Shown in pieces: positions 1 through 6,060 of a DNA stretch of 15,232 nt. The stretch lies in contig JBEVEP010000046.1 of assembly GCA_040512755.1 (NCBI GenBank), forward strand, positions 1 to 15,232, read 5' to 3'. The position numbers and the translations under genes are program-made. The notes beneath the pieces were generated by a model. It was not told the origin of the DNA and made no database searches. It saw only the letters and a program-made list of their open reading frames with translations. How positions within the stretch are numbered: the stretch's first letter is position 1; every line of letters begins with the position of its first letter. This DNA is from JBEVEP01 sp040512755. Lineage in GTDB: Bacteria; Pseudomonadota; Alphaproteobacteria; Rhizobiales; Rhizobiaceae.

Positions 1-50
1 TTGACAGGTTGCTCATGCCGACTCATCCAAGTTCAAGTATGTCGTTAAAT

Positions 51-73
51 GGCTTGACATATACTGTCAAGCC
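51..73. repeat. perfect 9-bp inverted repeat, 5-bp spacer
   Basis: The arm GGCTTGACA (51-59) and the arm TGTCAAGCC (65-73) are exact reverse complements around the spacer TATAC. The symmetry suits either a dimeric regulator site or a small hairpin. One arm contains TTGACA, which resembles a -35 hexamer, but I see no convincing -10 box 16-18 bases further on. There is no T-run, so it is not a standard terminator. It lies about 190 bases upstream of the dodecin gene, and no regulator gene sits beside it. The symmetry is read directly; any function is inference. Confidence 0.45.
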
Positions 74-259
74 TACTTTCATGCCGCAGCTTCGTTGGAA
101 AGTTTGTAAGCTGAAATTTCCGCCTACCGCCGACGTGCCCTCGGTCGTCGTAATGGGGGTTCTGGAAAAGACGTTCCGCGCTAACCGCGCATTCAAAGAC
201 CAGCTATAACAGATTGCGGCAAGTCCAGTCTGTCAAATGGATCAAAACGGGAGGAATCG

Positions 260-475
260 ATGTCCAACAGCGTCTACAAGATCATCGAACTGGTCGGCAC
301 GAGCACCAAATCCTGGGACGACGCCGCACGTGCCGCCGTAGAACGCGCCTCGAGTAGCTTGCGTGACTTGCGCATCGCCGAAGTAGTGAAGCTCGATCTC
401 CAGATCAAGGACGGGAAGGTCGAGGCCTACCGCGCCAAGGTCAGCGTGTCCTTCAAATACGAGGATAAAGCGTAG
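260..475 (+). CDS. dodecin, flavin-binding dodecamer
   Basis: This small protein (71 aa) matches the dodecin family along its whole length. It opens with VYKIIELVGTS, continues with a helix KSWDDAARAAVERAS, and then has LRDLRIAEVVKLDLQIKDG followed by a final strand YRAKVSVSFKYE. That is the beta-alpha-beta-beta order and usual size (about 65-75 aa) of dodecins. The family assembles into hollow cytoplasmic 12-mers that bind FMN, riboflavin or related flavins and are thought to buffer free flavin. The start is supported by a strong ribosome-binding site, GGGAGGA, a few bases upstream of ATG. It is monocistronic here, and no clear promoter or terminator is visible. Family assignment is firm; the exact ligand is not readable from sequence. 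Confidence 0.95.
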   Translation: MSNSVYKIIELVGTSTKSWDDAARAAVERASSSLRDLRIAEVVKLDLQIKDGKVEAYRAKVSVSFKYEDKA

Positions 476-669
476 CGAGACCCCGCGCGACCGCTCCGTG
501 CCCAAGCGTGTGATAGGTGAGTCGAGATTTTGGCGTTTCTCGAACGTCTTCCAAAAGGGCCATTCCGAACGACATTCTATCGGCCCCAGGATAGGACTCT
601 TTGGCTACTCGGTGTTGTTGGTGGCGGATGCGGTTGCCAATTCCTTCGACGAAACCCACGATGCGCTCA
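476..669. other. gene-free stretch between dodecin and tRNA fragment
   Basis: I see no convincing gene here. Short open frames exist on both strands across about 450-730, but they overlap each other, resemble no family I know and lack good ribosome-binding sites. I also see no hairpin with a T-run after the dodecin stop. If the tRNA fragment that follows is a real attachment site, this stretch would lie on the element side of the junction. Confidence 0.4.
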
Positions 670-717
670 TGACTCTTAATCAGCGGGTTCACAGCTCGAT
701 CCTGTGCACACCCACCA
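670..717 (+). other. tRNA-Lys(CUU) 3' fragment, putative att site
   Basis: The segment reads as the 3' part of a tRNA-Lys gene. It has an anticodon loop CTCTTAA with anticodon CTT, the 3' anticodon-stem strand TCAGC, and a 5-base variable loop GGGTT. A perfect 5-bp T-stem follows (CACAG 690-694 with CTGTG 702-706, loop CTCGATC), then the acceptor 3' strand CACACCC, discriminator A and encoded CCA (715-717). The matching acceptor 5' strand GGGTGTG and the D-arm are missing upstream. The anticodon stem keeps only its three loop-proximal pairs. Tyrosine integrases commonly use exactly this tRNA segment as attachment core and leave such a fragment at the far end of the inserted element. By that logic element DNA would lie to the left and the original chromosome to the right. 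No integrase gene is in the window. Confidence 0.7.
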
Positions 718-761
718 ATAAATTCAATTAGATCAAGCTGTTAGCAAAGTGGCCGATACTG

Positions 762-804
762 ACCCAAGGTACTTGCTCCGAATTTGGGTCCATTTTTGGG
801 TCCA
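762..804. repeat. clustered TTGGGTC heptamers
   Basis: TTTGGGTCCA occurs twice in direct orientation (783-792 and 795-804, period 12). The core TTGGGTC occurs once more in inverted orientation as GACCCAA (762-768). Three copies in about 40 bases, starting 45 bases past the CCA end of the tRNA fragment, resemble arm-type sites of integrase attachment regions. The repeats are seen directly; the role is inference. Confidence 0.4.
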
Positions 805-878
805 AGCAGAGGCGCTTGAAAAAACCGCGCGAGTGGCGAAAGCCGACGCTTGACGTCCTTCCGCGCTAGTGGACGTAT

Positions 879-1139
879 TTGTTGACAAAATGGCGCGGGT
901 TGATCCTTGGCGCCGAACTCGCCAAGTTGCCGCTCGATCGCGTGCCGACGCGCCGAGATTGGTCACGGTTGTCGGGCGAGTGGACGAAGCGCATTGACCA
1001 GCGCATTGCCGAAATGCAGCGCCTGCGGTCCGCCGAGTGCATCGGCTGCGGCTGCCTGTCGATTGACCGGTGCGGCCTCGCGAACCCTGCCGACATGGCG
1101 GGACGAAAGGGGCCGGGGCCGAGATATTGGCTGGGGTGA
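879..1139 (+). pseudogene. soxR: SoxR C-terminal remnant, HTH domain missing
   Basis: The frame encodes the dimerisation helix and sensor end of a SoxR-type MerR-family regulator. It shows RVPTRRDWSRLSGEW, then a coiled-coil helix RIDQRIAEMQRLR, then the [2Fe-2S] ligand motif C-x2-C-x-C-x5-C (Cys54, 57, 59 and 65 of this frame), and the usual tail CGLANPADMAGRKGPGPRYW. Full SoxR proteins have about 150 residues, with the winged-helix DNA-binding domain in the first 70. Here an in-frame TAG stands at 867-869, and none of the three forward frames upstream encodes that domain. The helix-to-cluster join is about two residues shorter than in E. coli SoxR as I recall it. The only available starts are a TTG at 879 or internal codons, without a clear ribosome-binding site. 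It is almost certainly a remnant: if translated it could dimerise and hold a cluster but not bind DNA. Confidence 0.8.
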
Positions 1140-1410
1140 ACACAACCGCCTTGCTCAGCAGGTCGAACCGTTTCCCACTCCGCCGGAAGCGGTCGGCTGC
1201 CTTCTGCTCGATGGACGTTCACTGGAAAGCCGGAAAGGACCATCGACTTCCGCGCCTTTAACGACCGCTTTGCGCGCTCACGTCCGAATGTTCGCGCCGG
1301 CCACAGCTTGATCCGACCGAGATGGACTCTAACCTGTAGAGACTCAAGTCGACGCGTGACGGGCAATGATGGCTGAGCAGAGAGAACGGTGGCACCGCTG
1401 AACCCAGCAA
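1140..1410. other. gene-free stretch between soxR remnant and SIS gene
   Basis: No gene is recognisable here. Open frames on both strands cover parts of it, but none resembles a known family. The only structured element is the small dyad at 1327-1341. There is no clear terminator for the leftward SIS gene that ends at 1411. Confidence 0.4.
1327..1341. promoter_or_regulatory. small dyad CTCTA-N5-TAGAG, possible MerR-type site
   Basis: CTCTA (1327-1331) and TAGAG (1337-1341) are exact inverted arms around ACCTG, with a further matching G/C pair two positions outside. MerR-family operators are similar short dyads between widely spaced -35 and -10 boxes. No good -10 box is visible on either strand, so this may be a remnant or chance. 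It lies about 190 bases beyond the truncated soxR frame. Confidence 0.2.
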
Positions 1411-2145
1411 CTATAGCCCTCTGATGCGCGGCTGCCAGCGAGTGACCATTTCCTCGACTTCGGTAAGTTGCATGTTGGCGCTCTGGTAGACATCAACCGC
1501 GACGCCGACGGCAGCGAGGGAGGCGACCGCCTCGGCCATGACAGTGTTGATGATAAAGACCCCTGCGATGGTTGACATCGGACCCATTCGCACGGTCCGC
1601 CCATCGATCGGCAGTGACGCGTCGCCGTAGGCGCCGCCATTGTCGATAACGATGTCGGCGACCTCAAAGAGTAGCTTGCCGCTGCGATGGCGCGAGGTCG
1701 TGGCCCGGGCGTGAGACAGAGAGGTGATGGCTACGGTCGTGGCGCCGCGCTCCGACGCGGCGAGCGCAAGCTCGATAGGAAAGGCGTTCCGGCCCGAGTG
1801 AGAGGCTACGAATACCACATCGCCCTGCCCCACCGGATAGTTTGCGATCACCTGCTCGGCGCGCCCCTCCTCGCGCTCAAGCCGCGTCGAGCGGACGGCA
1901 CCGTTATGTAGCATCAGGTCGGGCTCGAGAATCGCCTGGGCTGCGGCAATCCCGCCGGCGCGATAGAAAGCCTCCTCCGCGATCAGATGCGAATGGCCGC
2001 TGCCGCCGACATAGACAAGCCGGTCCGCCCTCAGTGCGGCAACGACGGCATCTCGAGCGCGGTCGAGTGCATCGCCGGAGGTTGCGAGAATTCTGTCGAG
2101 CACACCGACAATAGAATCCCGATATCGGCTCCGCACCACGCCCAT
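1411..2145 (-). CDS. SIS-domain sugar-phosphate-binding protein
   Basis: The predicted protein (244 aa) has a single SIS (sugar isomerase) fold of the kind found in phosphosugar isomerases, deaminases and phosphosugar-responsive proteins. A glycine-rich turn YVGGSGHSH lies at residues 45-53, and the phosphosugar-binding loop ASHSGRN at 114-120 follows a hydrophobic strand GDVVFV. It resembles the uncharacterised UPF0309 group, a member of which I recall beside nagA in a Gram-positive species. I chose ATG at 2145 because AAGGG lies 8 bases upstream. It starts 4 bases after the GntR stop, so the two genes are one transcript; a longer frame from 2208 would overlap the regulator by nearly 60 bases. 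Context points to a GlcN/GlcNAc-phosphate or related ligand, but substrate and activity are not established. Isomerase, etherase and sensor roles all remain possible. Confidence 0.85.
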   Translation of the reverse strand: MGVVRSRYRDSIVGVLDRILATSGDALDRARDAVVAALRADRLVYVGGSGHSHLIAEEAFYRAGGIAAAQAILEPDLMLHNGAVRSTRLEREEGRAEQVIANYPVGQGDVVFVASHSGRNAFPIELALAASERGATTVAITSLSHARATTSRHRSGKLLFEVADIVIDNGGAYGDASLPIDGRTVRMGPMSTIAGVFIINTVMAEAVASLAAVGVAVDVYQSANMQLTEVEEMVTRWQPRIRGL

Positions 2146-2149
2146 CGAA

Positions 2150-2884
2150 TCAGCCCTTGATCTCGCCGACATATTTGTAGCGGTCCCCACGGTACCAGCT
2201 GATGGCATCCTCCACGGCGTTGCCGGCGGCGTCGTAGCCGACCTGACTTATCTCGAGAACCGCAGCACCGACTCGGATACCGAGCGATTCGGCGATCTCG
2301 GCGCTGGCCTCGGTTGCCTGCAGTGCCTGGAGGATGCGCCGTGGCCTCGCGTGGCGTTCGTCCATCCGGTCGTAGAGTGAACCGGAGCCGTCGTAGTCCT
2401 CCCCTACGGCACTCACCGGAACCGCCGCGCGCTCGTATGACAGCGCCTCGCCGCCGGCTAGCCGAAGGCGCACCAGCGTCATCACCGGAGTACCCAAAGG
2501 CAGGCCGGTGCGAAACGCCGATTCAGCACTTACCGGTCCGATGCTGCGCTCCAGCACTTTTGAATGCGCTGTCAGCCCGCGTAGCCGCATGTCCTCGGTG
2601 AAGCCGGACAGCTGCGTCAGCGCTTTCGGGATGCGGCCCAGCACCACTGTGCCCATCCCCGGGCGGGTCGCGACAAGTCCCATCTGGGCCAGGTCCTTCA
2701 GGCTCTGACGCAATGTTGAGCGCGAGACATCAAGGCGCTCCGCCATCTCGCGCTCCGACGGCAGCGCTTCGCCGGGGCTCAGAGCGCCGCCCTCTAGCGC
2801 CCCGGCGAGGGCGTTTCGCAGGCGACCGGCGAGTGGTCCGTGCTGGCGTTCCAGGCGGACCGTCACTGTTTCGTAGAAATCCAA
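2150..2884 (-). CDS. GntR/HutC-family regulator with UTRA domain
   Basis: The product (244 aa) has a GntR winged helix-turn-helix at about residues 15-83, including LPSEREMAERLDVSRSTLRQ and the wing TRPGMGTVV. A UTRA ligand-binding domain follows from about 95 to the end. This architecture is the HutC subfamily, which includes the GlcNAc regulators NagR/DasR; those bind amino-sugar phosphates in the UTRA pocket and release DNA. It is divergent from the transporter-GH84 operon and co-transcribed with the SIS gene, so it most likely represses both. The start is a TTG at 2884. A stop lies seven codons further upstream and no stronger in-frame start is seen between them, so the N-terminus is uncertain by a few residues. 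The candidate operator is the inverted motif pair at 2912-3007. Effector identity is inferred from neighbours only. Confidence 0.9.
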   Translation of the reverse strand: MDFYETVTVRLERQHGPLAGRLRNALAGALEGGALSPGEALPSEREMAERLDVSRSTLRQSLKDLAQMGLVATRPGMGTVVLGRIPKALTQLSGFTEDMRLRGLTAHSKVLERSIGPVSAESAFRTGLPLGTPVMTLVRLRLAGGEALSYERAAVPVSAVGEDYDGSGSLYDRMDERHARPRRILQALQATEASAEIAESLGIRVGAAVLEISQVGYDAAGNAVEDAISWYRGDRYKYVGEIKG

Positions 2885-2901
2885 AACCGCTGTTCCACGT
2901 T

Positions 2902-2909
2902 ATGCATAA
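2902..2909. promoter_or_regulatory. short palindrome ATGCAT core in divergent promoter region
   Basis: TTATGCATAA (2900-2909) is a perfect 10-bp palindrome about 15 bases upstream of the GntR start codon. It could be part of the GntR promoter or a minor regulator site. Palindromes this short arise by chance, so confidence is low. Confidence 0.2.
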
Positions 2910-2911
2910 CT

Positions 2912-3007
2912 GGTATGAGATTGGTTTGACAGTTGCAAGAAAAATGTGGTTACTGCTAAGCGCGATCGAACAGTTCTGGACATAAGATAATAAACCAATA
3001 GCATACC
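2912..3007. promoter_or_regulatory. inverted 16-bp motif pair, candidate GntR operator
   Basis: GGTATGAGATTGGTTT (2912-2927, + strand) and GGTATGCTATTGGTTT (reverse complement of 2992-3007) match at 14 of 16 positions. They face each other across the 150-base gap between the divergent GntR gene and the transporter operon. Their centres are 80 bases apart. One copy touches a TTGACA hexamer at 2926-2931, and the other lies about 40 bases upstream of the solute-binding-protein start. This arrangement suits cooperative or looping repression by the adjacent GntR protein. The motif is not the classical NagR/DasR ACTGGTCTAGACCA-type site, although it shares a TGGT half. The repeat is read directly; its use by this regulator is inference. 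Confidence 0.6.
2926..2954 (+). promoter_or_regulatory. possible sigma-70 promoter of transporter operon
   Basis: A perfect -35 hexamer TTGACA (2926-2931) is followed after 17 bases by a poor -10 (GTTACT, 2949-2954). An alternative -10-like TAAGAT stands at 2983-2988 but has no good -35. The -35 overlaps the end of the left operator-like motif, as expected for a repressed promoter. Confidence 0.35.
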
Positions 3008-3047
3008 GGTCGGTCAAGATCGGTAGTCAGCAGGGAGGGTGCATGAG

Positions 3048-4310
3048 ATGAAGATGGCATTTCGGGTGGCGGCTTTGGCAACGTTGCTGTTGTCGTCGCC
3101 GGCCATGGCGCAAACAGAACTCCGGATCACACACGCGACGACAGGCGGGGGGGAGAAGGAGGTGCTGGATCGCATTGTCGCCGACTTCCAGGCGGCCAAT
3201 CCCGACATCAAGGTCACCCAGATCCCATTCGACGACGACGTCTATTCCAACACGGGGTTGATCACCCAGTTGCAGGGTCAGGACGTCCCGGACATTTATT
3301 TCCAGTGGGCGGGCTTCCCGGTTAAGCGTGATGCCGACGCCGGGTACGCCATGGATCTTAGCACTGCTCTCGCTTCGGACGGCTGGGGCGACACTTTCAT
3401 ACCCGCTATGTGGACCGCGGGTGCGGGAACCATGGTCCACGGCAAACCCTACCTCGTCCCAATCTCACTTGATGTGACCAACACCATCTGGTTCAACGAG
3501 TCAATCTTCGAGGAAAACGGCATCAAGCCACCAGCGAACTGGGAAGAGTTCGTCGCGCTGACTGCCAAGCTCAACAAGGCCGGCGAAATCCCGATTGTCC
3601 AGGGGAACAACGAATTCTGGCCTTTCGGTAACTGGGCCTCGCACATTGCCGCCAAAGTGGTGCCGCCCGAGGAGTATGCGGCCGCTTTCGCGCGGACAGG
3701 CAAGTTCTCGACGCCCGGGTTTATGAAGGCGTTCGAGCACATCGTCGAACTCCGCGAAGCGGGGGGCTTCAACCGCGACATCCAGGGGCTGGGTGCCGAT
3801 CCGGCTATGGCCACATTTCTCGAAGGCTCCGCGGCCATGCATCCAATCGGCTCGTGGCTGATCGGCTCGGCAAAAGAGATGGCGGACGCTGATTTTCGCT
3901 ACTCTTCATTTGACACGCCCGTAATCGACCCCGCCCATCCGCTAGCGCACAGCGTGATCGGCACGGTGACAGGCTTTGCGATTCACAAAAAGGCCAAGAA
4001 CCCTGACGCAGCGATCCGCTTCCTCAAGTTCTTCACCAACTCCGACAACCAAAAGCTACGCGCCGAGTCCGGCGCGCTGAGCCCGGTGAAGGGCGTCAAC
4101 GAGGCCGCGAACCTTGACGCGCAGACAAAGCAGATGGCGCGAATGCTGGCCGAAGCGCCCGCCATGGTGCCGCCGCCCGACACCACCTATCCGGTCGCCG
4201 TCGCCGAAGCCTACTACCAGGCCGCGGCCTATGTCGCGGCGGGCGAGAAGGAGCCTGCCGACGCACTGTCCTGGCTCGACGAGACGCTCGCAGCCATGGG
4301 CAAGCAGTAG
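3048..4310 (+). CDS. ABC sugar transporter solute-binding protein, family 1
   Basis: The product (420 aa) is a periplasmic binding protein of the MalE/UgpB family-1 type. It has a short Sec signal MKMAFRVAALATLLLSSP with cleavage expected after AMA (residues 19-21). The mature part begins with a family-typical strand TELRITHATTGGGEKEVLDR, followed by VTQIPFDDDVY, DIYFQWAG and, further on, a hinge region with the segment MHPIGSWLIGSA. Start choice: ATG at 3048 has GGGAGG 9 bases upstream; an in-frame GTG at 3039 would lie inside that Shine-Dalgarno. It is the first gene of the operon, 13 bases before the first permease. Linkage to a GH84 enzyme and a UTRA regulator suggests that the ligand is a GlcNAc-containing saccharide, glycoside or glycopeptide. 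Ligand identity cannot be read from sequence. Confidence 0.93.
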   Translation: MKMAFRVAALATLLLSSPAMAQTELRITHATTGGGEKEVLDRIVADFQAANPDIKVTQIPFDDDVYSNTGLITQLQGQDVPDIYFQWAGFPVKRDADAGYAMDLSTALASDGWGDTFIPAMWTAGAGTMVHGKPYLVPISLDVTNTIWFNESIFEENGIKPPANWEEFVALTAKLNKAGEIPIVQGNNEFWPFGNWASHIAAKVVPPEEYAAAFARTGKFSTPGFMKAFEHIVELREAGGFNRDIQGLGADPAMATFLEGSAAMHPIGSWLIGSAKEMADADFRYSSFDTPVIDPAHPLAHSVIGTVTGFAIHKKAKNPDAAIRFLKFFTNSDNQKLRAESGALSPVKGVNEAANLDAQTKQMARMLAEAPAMVPPPDTTYPVAVAEAYYQAAAYVAAGEKEPADALSWLDETLAAMGKQ

Positions 4311-4323
4311 GCCTGAGACAGGT

Positions 4324-5232
4324 ATGGCCGGTCGGCCTGTCGAAGACCGTACGCAGCCTCTCTCTTCCGGCGCGGTGAACCTATTGTTCGCCGCGCCGGC
4401 CCTAGTGTTGTTCGGTTGCTTCGTGTTGCTGCCAGTCAGCTCGGCATTCTTCTACGCCTTCACCCACTGGGATGGGTACACCGCCCCGCGTTGGGCGGGG
4501 TTTGCCAACTTCGAGCGGGCCTTCACCGATACCACGCACCTGATGAGCTACGTGCACGTTGTGCTCTATATCCTGGGCACGCTCGTGTTCGAAGTCGCGT
4601 TGGGGCTTGGCGTCGCGGTGCTCCTCAACTCGGAACGGCGTGGCTTCTCGCTGCTACGGGGCTTCTACTTCTCGCCGATGGTACTCTCCATGTCGGCTGC
4701 CGGGGTGCTCTGGGCATTCGTGCTCGACTATCGCTCGGGCCTGCTCAACTCGCTGCTCAAGGCCCTCGGCGCAGGCGATTTGGCGCAGCCGTGGCTCAGC
4801 CAACCATCGACGGCGCTCGTCGCTATCATGGTGGTGTCAGGCTGGAAGTTTTCCGGCTTTTACATGGTGATCTTCTTTGCCGCGCTGCGGCGCATTCCCA
4901 GCAGCATCTATGAGGCGGCGATTCTGGACGGGGCGGGCCCGTTCCGACGGTTCTTCTCCATCACCCTCCCTCTATTGCGTCAGAACGTTATGGTGGCGAT
5001 GCTTCTCGCCATCACCGGCGGGTTCGCCGGATTCGATCTCTTCTTTACCATGACCAACGGAGGCCCGTTCGGTGCCACTGAGGTTCCGGCCACATGGATC
5101 ATGAAGACGGCGTTCGATAAAAATCAATTGAGCTACGGCGTGGCGCTGACTGTGGTTCTAGCGGTCGTCGTAATGGCAATCTCGCTGGTCTATCTCAGAT
5201 TCTCGGAGCGGCTCAATGTTCACCGCTACTGA
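4324..5232 (+). CDS. ABC sugar transporter permease, MalF/UgpA type
   Basis: This is an inner-membrane permease (302 aa) of the CUT1 carbohydrate family. The first membrane segment is about residues 20-40 (AVNLLFAAPALVLFGCFVLL), and about five more follow. The cytoplasmic EAA loop that docks onto the ATPase reads YEAAILDGAGPFRRFFSITLP, with the conserved EAA and central G. I chose ATG at 4324, 13 bases after the binding-protein stop, because it gives a normal N-terminus; the open frame further upstream only overlaps the previous gene in another phase. A moderate ribosome-binding site (GAGACAGG) precedes it. It overlaps the next permease gene by 17 bases, indicating translational coupling. It should pair with that protein to form the channel. 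Confidence 0.93.
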   Translation: MAGRPVEDRTQPLSSGAVNLLFAAPALVLFGCFVLLPVSSAFFYAFTHWDGYTAPRWAGFANFERAFTDTTHLMSYVHVVLYILGTLVFEVALGLGVAVLLNSERRGFSLLRGFYFSPMVLSMSAAGVLWAFVLDYRSGLLNSLLKALGAGDLAQPWLSQPSTALVAIMVVSGWKFSGFYMVIFFAALRRIPSSIYEAAILDGAGPFRRFFSITLPLLRQNVMVAMLLAITGGFAGFDLFFTMTNGGPFGATEVPATWIMKTAFDKNQLSYGVALTVVLAVVVMAISLVYLRFSERLNVHRY

Positions 5233-6055
5233 ACGTCCGCGCACCGCAGGGGAATGGGTTCAGTTCGCGGTCGCCATGCTGCTTGTCGCGGCGATGTTCT
5301 ATCCAACTGTATGGATGGTACTCTCGGCCTTCAAGAACAACCGCGAAATCTTCCGCACGCCTTTCGCACTCCCCTCTGTGTGGCGTTGGGAGAACTTTGC
5401 TGAAGCGTGGAAGCTGGGCAACCTCGGCACGCTGTACCTCAATTCGCTGTTCGTTACGTCGGCGGCAGTGACACTCTGCGTTGGCTGTGCCACGGCGGCG
5501 GCATTCGCGTTCGCACGGCTAGAGTTTCCGGGACGGCGGGTCGCTTATCGTGTCATGCTACTTGGTCTGTTGCTCCCCCCGCCGACTGTCGCCATCCCGC
5601 TATTCACCCAGCTTCGCGACATGGGCCTCCTGAACACGCCCTGGGCGCTGATCCTGCCAGGCGCCGCCTGGTCGCTCTCGCTCACCGTCTTCCTGATGCG
5701 GTCCTATTTCAACACCACGCGCACCGACATGGAGGAGGCCGCCAAGATCGATGGAGCCAATACGTTCCAAATCTTTTGGTGGATTTCGGTGCCGATGGTG
5801 TGGCCGGCTGTGCTGACCATGATCGTCCTCAACACAATCAACATCTGGAACGAGCTGCTCTTTGCCCTGCTATTTATCGTCGATGAGGATAAGCGGACGC
5901 TGCCAGTCGGGCTGATCCGCTTCTACGGCTATCACAACACCGACTATTCGTTGGTCTTTGCTGCGCTCACCATCACAACTATTCCCATCCTGCTGCTCTA
6001 TTTCATCCTGCAGCGCCACGTCATCGCCGGTCTCACAGCAACCACTATGGATTAA
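5216..6055 (+). CDS. ABC sugar transporter permease, MalG/UgpE type
   Basis: This is the second CUT1 permease (279 aa), with six predicted membrane segments. The first is at about residues 14-36 (VQFAVAMLLVAAMFYPTVWMV), and the last ends in LLLYFILQRHVIAGLT, a typical MalG-type C-terminus. The EAA loop is MEEAAKIDGANTFQIFWWIS, with the conserved EAA---G. ATG at 5216 has GGAGCGG just upstream, within the end of the preceding permease gene. Five bases separate its stop from the GH84 start. With the preceding permease and the binding protein it makes a complete importer except for the nucleotide-binding subunit, which is absent from this operon. Confidence 0.94.
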   Translation: MFTATERPRTAGEWVQFAVAMLLVAAMFYPTVWMVLSAFKNNREIFRTPFALPSVWRWENFAEAWKLGNLGTLYLNSLFVTSAAVTLCVGCATAAAFAFARLEFPGRRVAYRVMLLGLLLPPPTVAIPLFTQLRDMGLLNTPWALILPGAAWSLSLTVFLMRSYFNTTRTDMEEAAKIDGANTFQIFWWISVPMVWPAVLTMIVLNTINIWNELLFALLFIVDEDKRTLPVGLIRFYGYHNTDYSLVFAALTITTIPILLLYFILQRHVIAGLTATTMD

Positions 6056-6060
6056 AGCAA

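Noticed and set aside
9..209. Open frame of 66 codons before dodecin
   Set aside because: No family resemblance and no ribosome-binding site; the perfect inverted repeat lies inside it. A shorter alternative frame (5-109) has no start codon.
453..731. Overlapping open frames on both strands between dodecin and the SoxR remnant
   Set aside because: They overlap each other and run into the tRNA fragment, with no recognisable motifs and no good start signals.
866..1366. Long minus-strand open frame opposite the SoxR fragment
   Set aside because: It is antisense to a clearly recognisable SoxR segment, is rich in Arg/Ser/Pro as expected for GC-rich shadow frames, and has no homology that I can see.
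4114..4323. N-terminal extension of the first permease
   Set aside because: This stretch only overlaps the binding-protein gene in another phase and encodes an Arg/Pro-rich sequence unlike any permease N-terminus; ATG at 4324 fits better.
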